Positions 1 through 11,100 of a stretch of 64,000 nt of DNA are shown here, in pieces. The first letter of the stretch is position 1. The number at the start of each line of letters is the position of its first letter. Below the pieces are notes generated by a model, which worked only from the letters and a program-made list of their open reading frames with translations, did not search any database and was not told the DNA's origin. Origin of the DNA: Trissonchulus latispiculum. Its lineage: Eukaryota > Nematoda > Enoplea > Enoplida > Ironidae. The position numbers and the translations under genes were made by a program. Location: NCBI GenBank assembly GCA_030248195.1, contig JASAND010011456.1, positions 1 through 64,000 on the forward strand. The letters are read 5' to 3'.

Positions 1-91
1 AATGTTTTACATATCATTCTTAGACTTTTTCTTTCTGGTCTAAACCTAACGTAATAAACCGTAAAAAATATTTATTTTTCCTATATTACAG

Positions 92-238
92 CCACCACAT
101 TAAATAAAGAAAAGCTGGCAGCCTGTAAGCCAGAAGAATTCGAATGTTTTCTGGGCACCTGTTTGCCAATCGAAAAACGCTGCGACGGAAACAGAGATTG
201 CGAGTTTTTTGAAGACGAACTATATTGCTCGTATGAAC
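92..238 (+). CDS. LDL-receptor class A domain exon (gene 5' end outside window)
   Basis: Internal exon bounded by an acceptor ending ...ttacag and a GTAAGT donor. Read in phase it gives a 48-residue segment with the six-cysteine LDLa pattern C-x6-C-x4-C-x6-C-x5-C-x8-C, including CDGNRDC followed by an acidic EDE before the last cysteine, the region that binds calcium in this family. Both introns are phase 1, the usual symmetric arrangement for shuffled extracellular modules. The next coding exon is at 730-1280 in the same phase. The parent protein is therefore secreted or on the cell surface; its N-terminal part and any other modules lie left of the window, so the family cannot be named. LDLa modules usually bind ligands in an extracellular receptor or matrix context; the specific ligand here is unknown. 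Confidence 0.85.
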
Positions 239-729
239 GTAAGTTTGCTAGCAAGCTACTCAGACTTCTAAAAAAAGTTGTCCCCGCCAAAGATTGAACC
301 ACGGATTTGCAGCCCTGCATTCGGATGCTCTAACCATTCAGCTACTCCCACACTCCTTGAGACAGACTTTATACAATGATTTCAAGCTTTCCGAATTCAC
401 TTTGCTGTTATTTAACCGTAAATTTTGACGTTTACAGATTAAAAATTAGCCTAATTGCAACCAATAAGGTTGGGGAATGGAAAAACCAAAGCTAGAATAT
501 TTTTGTCTCGAGTCAGTTTCGATATTATGTTCTCCCTCGTTATTCCTGTAGTAAAAAATCATAGGAAACTGTAATTGTAAAATAATTAAGTCAGCGCTGA
601 TAAAGAGAAAATATCATACTAACTTAATTAATAAATTAATTAACTTTCCAATTAATTAGCTTTCTTCCTAGAACTGATAATATTCTCTATTTAATCCAAG
701 CATTCTATTTTCGCATTTATTTATTTCAG
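239..729 (+). other. Intron between LDLa exon and terminal exon
   Basis: GTAAGT donor at 239 and a ttatttcag acceptor ending at 729. Besides the tRNA-like unit at 270-353 it is plain AT-rich sequence; nothing else is recognised in it. Confidence 0.7.
270..353 (-). pseudogene. tRNA-derived unit (tRNA-Cys-like pseudogene or SINE head) with Pol III terminator
   Basis: On the minus strand TAGCTGAATGG (344-334) matches the Pol III A-box consensus TRGCNNARYGG at every position. GGTTCAATC (300-292) is a near B box at tRNA spacing, and a run of seven T follows at 276-270, a Pol III stop. Counting tRNA positions puts T33 and GCA in the anticodon slot, as in tRNA-Cys. However the acceptor (GTGGGAG against CGGGGAC) and anticodon stems do not pair, so it should not fold as a normal tRNA. 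A decayed tRNA copy or the head of a SINE is more likely than a functional gene. Confidence 0.5.
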
Positions 730-1280
730 CCGGCCCAACTCCATCTACAACTGGAGCGGGTGAAAGCACAACTCCTGGCCTTCCACCAACTCTGGGTCCA
801 GGTCCAGGTCCGGGCCCGGGTCCATTTACCGGCAGCCCACCACCGATCGGGGTAACCCCAACCACCCTGCCCGGAGGGGTAACGCCCGGAGGAAACGAAA
901 CCGTTCAACCCGGAACCCTGGGACCTGGAGGGAATGCCACCGACAACCCGCTAGGAACGGACGCACCGGGCAACGGAACCCTGGGTCCCGGGCCGGTAAC
1001 CGGTGGACCCGGGCCCGTGGGGCCTGGCCCAGTGACCGGGGATACACCCGTCACAACGACCGCTTCTGGACCGGGCCAGGGCACAACCCCATTCTCGTCC
1101 AACGCTCACAATCATCCGGTCAAGGGACTGAAACCACTGCTAACCCAGCTGGACTCACCGCCTGAATCTGCGGAGACCAGCGATCAAATGCAAAAGAAGC
1201 AAATCTCAGCCCTACTTGTGATGCAGTCACCGATGCTGTTCAATTGGACTCAACAGTTATTGGATATAGGACATGGATAA
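730..1280 (+). CDS. Terminal exon: Pro/Gly/Thr-rich mucin-like C-terminus of the LDLa protein
   Basis: Follows the LDLa exon across a phase-1 intron and stays open for 182 codons to a TAA at 1278-1280. The first about 115 residues are low complexity, dominated by PGP, TPG, GPGPVTG and similar repeats rich in Pro, Gly and Thr, with N-glycosylation sequons NET, NAT and NGT, as in an extended O-glycosylated stalk. The last about 65 residues are ordinary sequence ending ...LDIGHG with one more sequon (NWT). There is no clear transmembrane helix or GPI signal, so a secreted product, or one anchored N-terminally, is likely. Base composition is strongly GC-rich relative to its surroundings, driven by CCN/GGN codons. 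An AATAAA lies 21 nt after the stop. I do not recognise the protein. Confidence 0.75.
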
Positions 1281-1300
1281 AGTCCATAATTTAGGGTGAT

Positions 1301-1306
1301 AATAAA
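1301..1306 (+). terminator. Poly(A) signal AATAAA of the LDLa/mucin-like gene
   Basis: Canonical AATAAA 21 nt downstream of the TAA stop at 1278-1280. This would give a very short 3' UTR; other signals further on are possible. Confidence 0.5.
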
Positions 1307-1524
1307 AGCGTTTGTAGGGGATCCTATAGGCAAATAGTTTAAGAAATTGGAATTCAAAACAAGGAGGAAAATCCCTGGCAGAACGGACAGACTGACACAA
1401 CTTCACAAAAGGGGTTAGCTACTTCATCTTTAGATGAAATTTTAGAAATTACAAATTCCGTAAATATAGATCTAATAAGAGTGAAAATTATATATGAAAT
1501 AGCATCAAACATTAGCCTGATTAG

Positions 1525-1818
1525 TATTGTTGTGCACCGGCCTTGTCCAGACCGGCTGGCCGAACGCGCCAGGTCCAGAGTGGGCCGGCCGGTGACAGGA
1601 CGGCCAGCCAGTGATAAGCCGGCCGGTCAAATACGGGGCGGCCGATCGGGCAGTGACAGTTTCTTCGGCTTATCATCTTAAATTTGCTAAAACCTGACTT
1701 GAAAACTAACAAATATCTTACTTGTATTTTGGATAGCTGTCGAAAAGTCGAATCGGCCGGCCGACCGGCAGTTCCTGGGCCGGCCGGCCCAGGAAAATTG
1801 GGACGGTTAACAACACTA
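1525..1818. mobile_element. hAT-like non-autonomous element with GGCCGG-array termini
   Basis: Ends TATTGTTGTGCACC and, reverse-complemented from the right, TAGTGTTGTTAACC, flanked by near-identical 8-bp repeats CTGATTAG (1517-1524) and CTGTTTAG (1819-1826). Both halves are filled with GGCCGG/CCGGCC words around a short AT-rich centre. The 294-bp length, 8-bp TSD and TAGTGTTG-type end fit hAT. No coding capacity. Confidence 0.65.
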
Positions 1819-1826
1819 CTGTTTAG

Positions 1827-2409
1827 TTTCCAAACGGATGCATTCATACATACGTAGAAGAGCATTAAATTTTTGACAACATAATGATCGAGCGAATGTC
1901 GATGTTGTATGTCATTCAAAAACACCACCACACTTTACAAAATTAGGGCGTTTTAAGAAGACAGGCAGTCTCAAATGACACATCACTAATCTACAGTGTA
2001 CTCCCAGGTATTGCACGTGCGTTCTAGCCCGTTCCCTGCTTAGCTGCCATGTCTGGATCTACTGTCCAAGAATATGTAATATTCGCGTTAGTGTGGGCTA
2101 TCTTAATCTAAATTAGCCACAGCTATAAAGTTTCAGCCAACGCAAACTACAACTTTAACTGAAACCCCGCCGAATCTGGAATCTACAGGCATGGAAGGAA
2201 AAAGACTGAAACAGAATGTGTCTGTCTATCCCATACTTCAGAAAATTCGACTCAAATTTCGAAAGCTAAGCTATCGAAAATCCAGTAAACCGATGCGTGT
2301 TTGGTATAAATAAGCATATAAATACGATTTAACGTATTTCCTAACTATGGCAAACCGAAAGAAAAACAACAATCCACAAACCAAAATGTTCCTTTCCACA
2401 AGTAACAGC
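1827..2409. other. Intergenic spacer between convergent genes
   Basis: AT-rich low-copy sequence between the end of the LDLa/mucin-like gene and the inferred 3' end of Sec16. I see no gene or repeat in it. Confidence 0.5.
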
Positions 2410-2415
2410 TTTATT
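2410..2415 (-). terminator. Candidate poly(A) signal of Sec16 (AATAAA, minus strand)
   Basis: On the minus strand GATAAATAAAGCTG occurs in an otherwise A/T-poor context and is followed by a TTGTGG downstream element. It is the best poly(A) candidate after the inferred Sec16 stop codon and implies a 3' UTR of about 2.1 kb. Inference only. Confidence 0.35.
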
Positions 2416-4510
2416 TATCGGAAAGTCTGATGTTTATGTTTAACAAAACAGATTATGTTAACACGACGTACATATTTTAATAAACAAAAAACCACGTCCT
2501 ATGTTCTGCCAACATTTTCAATCCAACTCAAAGCGAAAAACCAATTCCATTCTTACATCAAAAATTTTCGAACAACTCTTTCGAAAGCAATTTCTGATAT
2601 TGAGCCACTCAAAAGGCACATGTGTTCAGAAAAAAATAACCGCTTTTTTAGTTATCAAAGAACCTCGAAAGTGAAATCCAGGATCACAGGAGCAGAAAAT
2701 ATGAAAAAATAAATAAATTTAACAAACACACACACACAAAGTTGAGATAACAGTAATGCGGAACCTGTCACCAAAAAGGTCAACAACAGAAGGACACCAA
2801 AGTTAACGAACCCAAATAATTCTCTATACCAACCCCATACATAATTAGATGAACCCGATTACCAAACACTGTTACTTTAAAAAGTCAAAAATTCCATCTC
2901 AATAGCTATCTAAGAAAAAGAAAGACAAAACTTACATTTTAAAAATAATTGAAATTATTAATTTTGGCGAATCTTGTACTGTACCTTCGTACTTCACTGT
3001 TGGTTAAACTTCCTACAATTCTTTGTACAGAAAGAAACACTCAAAGAAAAATATTCTTTCTCAAAAACATTTTAAGCAAAAACTGCCTTCTCCACCAAAG
3101 ACAAATCACTTTAACTCACTAGCGCTGCATTATACGCACATAATATAAATAAAATAACAAGTCTCGTCTCATAACTTATACATGTATATACGTAATGCAT
3201 ACAAAAAAATCTTATATATAGATAAATAATATACGGATTACCTACACAAATACCCAACGAAAGAAAGGAGAAACAAACAATATTGACTGGCTTTTTCCTA
3301 GCCCAAAATTTCTGGCGGGGGGGGCAAGTCTGGGGGCCCCCTAGGTCTGGAGGCGGGCACCGATTTCTGGGGGCGAAAATAATTTTTTCAAAAAATGCTT
3401 AAAAAAAGCTAATTTTTGCTGCTGAACTAAAATCTGAACAATTTTCAACTTAAATTTAAGCTTAAAATGGCTAAAAATGTGAAAAAAGGACCGAAAAATC
3501 CGGCGAAGCCGTAAAAGCTTTTCAAAATTTACCTTAAAACCCTATCTTTCTGTTGACTTTTGAAGTCTGGGGGGCCGGCAAGCCCTAATCCTGGAGGAGG
3601 CAACCCAAGTCTGGGGAAACGATTTCGGGGGAGGGGGGGTTCCCCCCACCCTCGCCCCCGTAGGAAAAAGCCAGAAGCCAGACTGATACGTAAATATCAA
3701 TCAATAAATCGAGCGGAAAATATCGATCACTAAACAACTCAATCTTTTGTCACTACTCCCAAACATATCATTACGTACAACTTAAATTCGAAAAATCTGA
3801 TCTGACAAAAAATCATTTCACAGCAACATTTAACATGAGATAGCAACAAAAATGGTTCAGCCAAATTTAAATATCATAATATTTCTCCGAAATGATTTAA
3901 TCCTAACACCAAACAACTTCACGGTAGTTTAACAAGAGTCAGTGTAGACCAAGTCAGGTGCAAAAGGCACTCAGCAGACAGCGGTTGCTCAAATTTAAAT
4001 TTAGACTTTTAAACGTTTAAATCAAATCTTTTAACATGATCCAACAGCCAAACTGATATCAATTTAATAAAAGTAAATGAAATATAAAACATGATTTGGT
4101 AGGTTAATAAAATGCTAATTAATTGTTCACCATCTGGCAAGCTTGTTTTTCAAGCCAATGAAAAACCCACTCAGCTTAAAAAATACAAGCTAGACAGTAC
4201 CAGAAAACCACAAAAAGCTAAATTAATTTCAAGTATATATTCTATTTCTTCTCTGCTCTCAAAAATAAACATATACCCCTAGTACAGCATTATCAGCAAC
4301 AAATTGCCATCCACAATCAACAATCCACCCCCCCCCCAAAGAAAGGTATTCAATAACACTGCCCAACTACTCTGCTGTAGTCCAGATAGTCACAAAAAGT
4401 AACAGAGTATCACAGTTAGAAATAAAAATTCAGCCTAAAATCGAGCCAGCATTCTGTCCCCAAAATCCAAATTCCATCCACCGGTACACTCAGTGTGGTT
4501 CAGTCGTCAA
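2416..4510 (-). other. Inferred Sec16 3' UTR / downstream region
   Basis: AT-rich sequence without long ORFs lying between the tiny putative last coding exon and the AATAAA at 2410-2415. It contains a CA run near 2728 and the TIR element at 3287-3674. Whether it is transcribed depends on the last-exon model. Confidence 0.3.
3287..3674. mobile_element. CTGGCTTTTTCCTA-ended G-run TIR element
   Basis: Left end CTGGCTTTTTCCTAG and right end GTAGGAAAAAGCCAG are inverted repeats. Inside lie long G runs on both sides and an AT-rich centre with the phrase cggcgaagccg common to this family. Same family as 30328-30731, which has a perfect 5-bp TSD; here the flanks no longer match convincingly. Confidence 0.65.
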
Positions 4511-4514
4511 TCAT
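4511..4514 (-). CDS. Sec16: Putative last coding exon of Sec16 (one base plus stop)
   Basis: The big Sec16 exon ends in phase 2 with AG at a GTATGG donor (8106). Downstream on the minus strand the acceptor ttcttttttgcattttag ends at 4515 and is followed by A TGA, which completes an Arg codon and stops at once. The protein would end ...ALVASAR. Pyrimidine tract and phase fit, and Sec16 proteins normally end close to this point. Another acceptor within the 3.6-kb intron cannot be excluded. Confidence 0.35.
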
Positions 4515-4751
4515 CTAAAATGCAAAAAAGAATAATCCTGAATACAAAAACATAATCATAAAATTGAAAACGGTACTTTTCTTTTCTTCTAAATTCCTCA
4601 AACTTCAAAAACTCCTCTCAAACTATTATCAGCAACACGAAATTAATAAACAATTTCCCCCCCATAGCGCCCAAGCCATGTAAATTTGACGCAACAGCAG
4701 CCGTCTAAGCCCTCCAATATGGCTTTTTTCTTCAGACTAAGCCTTATAATA

Positions 4752-4860
4752 TAGTGACCAGGATCCGATCGCTAAAATCGATCCGATCCGCGATCCGGTA
4801 GGCCGATCGGATCGGCTTGGATCGGATTGCTGAATCAGTCGGATCGGCGATCCGGATAGA
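4752..4860. repeat. GATCCG/CGGATC word cluster (decayed element)
   Basis: Dense tandem and inverted GATCCG, CGATCC and CGGATC words after a TAGTGACC start. A related cluster at 7581-7675 ends in ...CCACATCACTA, the reverse complement of a TAGTGATGTGG hAT-like end. No intact pair of ends or TSD was found here. Confidence 0.45.
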
Positions 4861-5037
4861 TTCTAGCCACCACATAAATTGAAACCGCACCGACTCCCAG
4901 TCAGCACCAATCACAATTTCAATTTGCTGTATTATTTGTTGCGTAAGCTTTCCCTTTTCCTTTTAGAACGTTTGCTATGTTGTATGTAAGTGTTTAGTTG
5001 CTCAGGGAGAATATAAGCTGTGTAGTATCGCACTTAA

Positions 5038-6433
5038 GGGGGGGGGCTACGAATTTCACTAAAAGTTCGATGTTGGAAAAGCTAGCTAGTCTTTTGCCAC
5101 ATAATAGTATTAGGCTTGGTGTAAAATAGTTTAAAGTTTGAAATAATGCCATGCAGCATAGCGTCCTGTGGAGCCATCAGAAGTTGGTGTTGTTGGTCCA
5201 AAGGTCGATGTGGCTCGTACACAAACTTCGCCTCGCCCAGATCGCTATGGGCAAGGTACGGTACCCAAATTTTCCAGAATTAGTTCTGACATATAGCGCT
5301 TTGATATCGTGTAAAATAATCCTTAGATCAATGTATACTTTTCTGTGAGATACAATCAAAGTGCGAAAAATTCGGTGTTGCAGGTCTATACGGGTGGAGG
5401 TTAACTAACGTCTAATGAGCTGTGGTTTATCAAATGAACTCAACTTTGCACCAATTAATACTCCAAGTATCTGTCTTTAACTTATGTAAAATGACGTGAT
5501 TTCGTTAATCCCTGCGTTCGCAGTGCTAGATTACATTATCGATATTGTCGCTGTTATTTGGTGCTATTTCGAAGATGTCAGCCAATTACTCCAAATTACT
5601 GTGGGAGAATCGGCTGAAACTTTGCGCATTACAGGCCAGTGAGTGTACCAAGATATGCAGAAAGCTAGGTCATTAAACCTCGCCTGAGTGTTGAGAAATG
5701 CTAGATTGATTTCTCGAAGTATGGATGGCTATCGCTCCGAAAAGCTCTAAGACAGTTGTAAGCGCATACTGAACGAAGGAAGCGTCATATCGAAAAACGG
5801 ATTTTATATTCGGATTCAGCAGGTCAAATAACCCCTATAAGCACCTTTTCGGCGAAATCGGAGACAAAAAAATTTTTGCCCCCATTTTTACTGCGCTTAG
5901 ATAGCTTTTCAGGTCTAAAAATAAGGGTTATTTCTTAACAAAAAGTTTGCTAGCACACTAACCAGAAAGCCAAATTCCTCGAAACTGACAGACAGTTTGC
6001 CCCTATTAGAGCCTAATATTTGCTAAAAAGCTGGGGTAGGCTAGGGGCTGTCAATTTTATTAGATCGGAAACGGCGCACGGTCACATCGCAACTTTTCGC
6101 CAAATTTCAAACTTTGCGCTGTTATAGCTGAAGAAGGAAGCAACGCTCGAAAGTCGGAATACTTTTAATATCTAGCACTAGTAACAGATAACATTTATGG
6201 CTGAAAGTTTCAGAATTGGTCAAACCGTTAATCCACCAGAGCTGAAAAAACTTTTTTGAAAAATCCCATTTTTCCCACTAAAATTTGTACTTTGGCGTAC
6301 TGCCAAAAACAGTGTATGTGAGATATATTGTTGCCCACCCTGAACTTTTTTACTTTAATATGTTGGCTAACGTTGGGGGGGAAAGTAGCTCTCTCCAACG
6401 ATGTCGTGCCAACCCCTTCGTAGCCCCCCCCCC
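5038..6433. mobile_element. 1.4-kb TTAA-site TIR element (piggyBac- or Kolobok-like, non-autonomous)
   Basis: Left end GGGGGGGGGCTACGAA and right end TTCGTAGCCCCCCCCC are inverted and each is flanked by TTAA (5034-5037 and 6434-6437). Subterminal segments near 5069 (cgatgttggaaaagcta) and 6385-6408 (reverse complement catcgttggagagagcta) also pair. The 1.4-kb interior has no ORF above about 65 codons. TTAA duplication is diagnostic of piggyBac and Kolobok; which one is not decided. Confidence 0.65.
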
Positions 6434-6671
6434 TTAATAAACGGTAGCTTGTTTAATTCTTGCGTACAGCACAGCACATTATATGCGATGCATCTGGCTC
6501 TGGCATCTACGTGTAAAAGCCAAATATGGAACCAAATTAATAAAAAATTTTAGAAGTTTGCAGGTGCAACTGGAGTACTTGCACTTGCATCGCAAACTCA
6601 AGTTGTGAATGGTTCACATTTCATAAAACTGTTCCGTCGACTTTTTGAAGTTATGTAGCTGAGCAAATTGT

Positions 6672-7033
6672 CTGGCTTACTTTTACTGGGACCTCCCCCA
6701 TTCGAGGAGCCCCACTCCATAAAATGCCGCGCCCCATAAATTTCGACCTCCCCCCATAACCCGAAAAGTTGCCAAATTGTTCAATTTTTACCCTAAATTT
6801 TTCAAAAAATGTTCCGGCTTCGCCGAATTTTTAACGAAATTTTCAGTATTTTAGCGTTAAAAATGCTTAAAATTAGTCATGTTTTAGCGATTTTTGGCAA
6901 TTTTGCACAAAAACCCCTAAAAATTTGCAAATTTGTTTTAAAAATTTGCCACCCCCCATTTTTGGTCAGCCATGGGGGGAGGGGGGAACTTCGAGCCCTC
7001 CCCCACATAAATTTTGGCCTAGAAATAAGCCAG
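6672..7033. mobile_element. CTGGCTTA-ended G-run element with 5-bp TSD
   Basis: Ends CTGGCTTACTTTTACTGGG and, from the right, CTGGCTTATTTCTAGG, flanked by ATTGT at 6667-6671 and 7034-7038. Interior: C/G runs near both ends and an AT-rich middle with 'ccggcttcgccg'. It also supplies the unoccupied counterpart of the mariner-like insertion at 16895-17857 (gcaattttgcacaaaaaccc near 6893). Confidence 0.75.
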
Positions 7034-7522
7034 ATTGTCAGTCTTAAGAGCTGTAAACGCAGGTTCAAGTGCAAGTTAACAAGTAACTGAATTTTGAGAA
7101 ATTACCAAAAAATGTTTACAGTTACTATAAACTCCAAAAATGAAAAAATTGTTTGATATGCATGCTGTATGGAAAATCTCATTTATCGTTCAAGCTTCCC
7201 TTTGAGTCTCCAACTCGCCAACAAAATAAAACTAATTTGAATTCCACAAACATACAATATTAATCCAAAAAGTTCCAGTTTCAATGTTGGTGAACTTAAT
7301 TCTCAGCCTTATAGCTCTTAACTAATAAGGTCCTTTCATATTTACTTTTTAAAGTTAGAAAATGCTCAGTTTGTAGAGTTCATTGTCAGCTCTGTATTTT
7401 CTGAAATTTTACTTCAACAAATCGTCATAATTCCTTGCTTATGCACTAATTGTTTGTCGGACTGATAAAGTGAAGCTAGCCCAGTCTTTGACGATGCAAA
7501 AAGATAGGGAGAGATTGGTTGG

Positions 7523-7675
7523 TAGGGTTGGCAAATCCGATTTTAAAATAAGTTTCATCTAGCTTTTTCGAAGACGCGAACCCGGATCGCCGGATCGGAC
7601 CGGATCGACAAATAATTTTACTGGATCGGATCGGTTAAATTTTCTACTGTCGATCCGATCCGATCCACATCACTA
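7523..7675. repeat. GATCCG/CGGATC word cluster with hAT-like right end
   Basis: Starts with TAGGGTTGGCAAATCCG and ends with inverted GATCCGATCCACATCACTA. The two ends are not a good inverted pair and no TSD is seen, so it is probably a rearranged element of the same kind as 4752-4860. Confidence 0.4.
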
Positions 7676-7709
7676 TAATAATACTATAAGTCTAGAAACT
7701 AAGCATATT

Positions 7710-8072
7710 CTGGGCTTATCCTATGGAATTTTTCTTGCGGGGCCCTCGGGGGGCGAGTCATTCTTGGGGGAGGCGAAAATTTTTCAAAATTTTTATAAAA
7801 AAATGCTAAAAATTGCGCTATTTCTATAGTAATCGCCAAAAAAGTTTGTTTTTAGTGCAAAACTAGTGCTTAAATAGGCAAAAATCTACTAAAACTCTAA
7901 AAATCTACGAAAATTTTTGAAAATTTGGCCTTCTGAGCGATTTTTTTCAGGGCAAAAGTTGGTACCAAAAGGGGCGCCCGCTTTTGGGGGGGGGGCGATT
8001 TTTTGGGGGGGGGGACGCACTTTTTGGGGGGAAGGATGATTATGGGAGGGCCCCACACTAGAATAAGTCCAG
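7710..8072. mobile_element. CTGGGCTTAT-ended G-run element inside the last Sec16 intron
   Basis: Ends CTGGGCTTATCCTA and, from the right, CTGGACTTATTCTAG, with a perfect 5-bp TSD ATATT (7705-7709 and 8073-8077). Long G and C runs sit just inside the ends. Its right edge is 33 nt inside the intron that begins at the Sec16 GT donor (8106-8105). Confidence 0.8.
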
Positions 8073-8106
8073 ATATTAATAAGCACACAAAAAATTAAAT
8101 CCATAC

Positions 8107-11100
8107 CTAGCCGAGGCTACCAAGGCATCAGCTCGACCAAAACTGCCCGGATCATAGAACTGTGGCCCAGAGCTATCCCCTCCATCTGGCTGTGGGACAG
8201 GTCCTCCTGCCGCCCCGGTGGTGGAGGTGGTAAATGGATCCACAAATGGACTCTGACCGGCCGTGCCCGCGTCACTGGCCGGGGCTGGAATGAAGAAATT
8301 CTGCCCGGGCGGAAGGGACATCTGACCACCGCCTAGGCCGGGCATCGGGGGCAGGGCTGCCGACACCGGAGTTGCTGCCGAGTCCACTGAGGGAACGCCA
8401 GGAGTAGTGGTACTGCTGGTGCTACCGAAGACATCCACGTAGCGAGAGCGGGCCTGTCCACGCTTGCCCAGCGAAAATCGGCTAGGTGCCGACGCGGTTG
8501 AGGTCTGCTCCCTGCTGCCAGACGAAGGCTCCGGCTGGGCCGCGGCACTTGCCGCAATCGCAGCGGGCAAAGGTTGAGACTGGAATGGGCCGCCCGGGTT
8601 GGCATCTGGATGGTGAATGGGGGCCGAGCCCTGCCCGGTTCCGGGCCCAGGTCCAGGACCAGGACCGGCCGGCAACTCATGATCCATTGGTGGTGGTGGG
8701 ATGGCAGCATCTCCGTCATCCGTTCCATCCTGGTTGACCCATTTCCCTTTGACCGGATCCCAGACGATGGACTTGGTCCGATCGTCGGGGAGGATCATCT
8801 GGTTGGGACCTTTGGGGATCAGTTTGGTCACAAACGATCCCACCGTCCGACCAATCCAGCTCTCACTGCGACGCTGCATCCCATCAGCTGTTGGCTGTTG
8901 CTGCTGCTGTTGTTGCTGCTGCTGTTGTTGGTGCTGCGACGGAATGCCATGCCGAGCCGAGGAAACCGACATATCATCGGGCGGACTTCCGGTAAAGACA
9001 CTATCACTGCCTGGCGATAAGTAGTGACCACCAGACGTGGGGGCCGGGGGCGTAGAGTAGCCGCCATCACTGTCGGCAGACATCTTGGCCCGAACGGCAT
9101 CGGCATAGGTTGGAGTGTAGGCATTGAATTCGTCTGAGCGACCGGACCGGACCGACCCGACGGGGGAGCCAGGCGGGGGCGTGGCATCAAAATCCGTGCC
9201 CGTATTTGCGGACAGGGTCCGGGCCCTAGAATGTGGCGGTACGGGCTCAGACAGAGCTGACCGGCTGCTAGCGTAGCTATCCTGCAACGGGTCGTGACCG
9301 CTTGTAGGTGGTGGCTGTTGTTGAGAGTAGTTATTTAAGTACTGTTGCTGTTGCATCTGTTGTTGCTGCAGATTGTAATACTCTTGTTGCTGCTGATGTT
9401 GCTGATATTCTTCCGAGTATTCTCCAGCACTGCTGCTGGCAACCGACTGCGGTGCTGCAGCCGCTGACGATGAAGTCTGCTGGCTTTGCTGCGGCGCGTA
9501 GTAGGATGATTCACTGCTTTGATAATCTTCCGGCGGTTGCTGTTGCTGCTGTTGCTGCTGCGGAGCCGAAGGGGGAGCAACCGGCGGCTCCTGAGACTGG
9601 GAATGGCGGGAGACCGGTACCGGTGCGGGGCTGGATCGATTGAAATCTTCCGGATCAATGGAAAACATCCGTTTCCGGGGCGAATGCTCTGGTGGCGCAT
9701 GCGCAGCATGCGCCTCCGGTGCTCCTCCTTGCTCCTCCGCTTGGGGCGGTGGTGCAGCACCAGCACCGTGGGGAGGTGGTTCCTCTTGGTCCTGTACCGG
9801 CTGTCCCACCCTACTCATGGCCTCATGCAGGCTGTTCAGCCAGTCAGAGCCATGCGTAGCCGAGGACAGGGCGGACAGCTGCAGGCCTAGGCTGTACACC
9901 TGTGCTGCCAGCTGGTAATGATAGTACTGGGGGGCCTGACAGATGGCCGCTCCAATCATCTCACAATATCGATAGGCTTCCTCGTGCATGCCCAGCTCGG
10001 CCAAACTTTTGGCGTAGAGGAATTTGTACAGTTGAAAACCGGGTATATAGTAACTGGTAGCGTCTTGTTGACCGCCATACAACAACGACACAGCATATTC
10101 AAAGGTTTCCGTACATTGGACAGATTTAACGGATTGTCGGACCAGACGTGCCGGATCCTGAATCGGCAAATCCTGCCCAATCACCAGCAACTGGCTGCCA
10201 AAAACATCCAACCAGCCCAGTACATGCGCTACCAGATAGCAGAAATGACTGGACTGTATGTGGCCAGAGGACCGTAGGGTATTGCCCATACTCACAATAC
10301 TGTTGGCATGAACCGGGTTCTGGGGCTCGAAGTTGGCCAAAACCATGGCCAAATGGGGTCGCCAATCGCCCCACTGATCGTCCGGTGGTTTGGTCATGGC
10401 AAACGGCTGTATGGAGGACATCAGCTGAAACACCGTTTGTAGGGAATCGTTTAGGGGTAGAGAGTTGGCGAAGCGGGTCATCACACTGGCATGGGTGCGT
10501 CGATCCATGTTGAAGGCCAGAAAGAGGGCATGACCCCAGAGACCGTAGCGCATGGCAAATTCCAGTGCCTCCTTTTTGCTGCCGGCCAGCAGGAATTCCC
10601 GAAACCGCCGGATATCATAGCCGGATGTTTGGGTACCGGAATTTATCAGGGTTTTGTCCACCGGTGCCCGGCGATTCGTTTCTTCCGAATTTTCGTTCTC
10701 CTCCTCCTCATCATCAAATTTCCGATACAGGGATCGATCAAATCGATCACGCCAGACTTCTGCCACCCCAGAATCCGTTCCCCCCAGGGACCCACCGAGC
10801 TCATCCTGGGTAAGTAGGGCAGCCACATCGGCACCCATAACCACCCCGTTTTGTCGAATTAGAAGCTCCAGTAGGCGCCAGATCAGCTGTTGGCTGGCCA
10901 ACTCAAAGGCTGGCTGAGAGTGCTGTTGTTGCTGTTGTTGTTGTTGCTGTTTGCGGCAAAACTGCAGCAGCGTGGCCTTGTGCGTTGTGGTGCGCTGCAG
11001 CGGCCCCGGGAACTCGTCCAGAGCCGAAATCAGGGTATTCAGCTGCGGATCACGGATGAAACTGCGAACCTGTCGCAGATCCACCACATTCGAATAGGCC

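Noticed and set aside
281..353. Functional tRNA-Cys gene
   Set aside because: Acceptor and anticodon stems do not pair.
1481..1931. ORFs of 66 and 136 codons over the GGCCGG region
   Set aside because: Explained by the 1525-1818 element and its GC-rich words; no splice or homology support.
5151..5348. Remnant transposase in the TTAA element
   Set aside because: Only about 65 codons, with no transposase motif visible.
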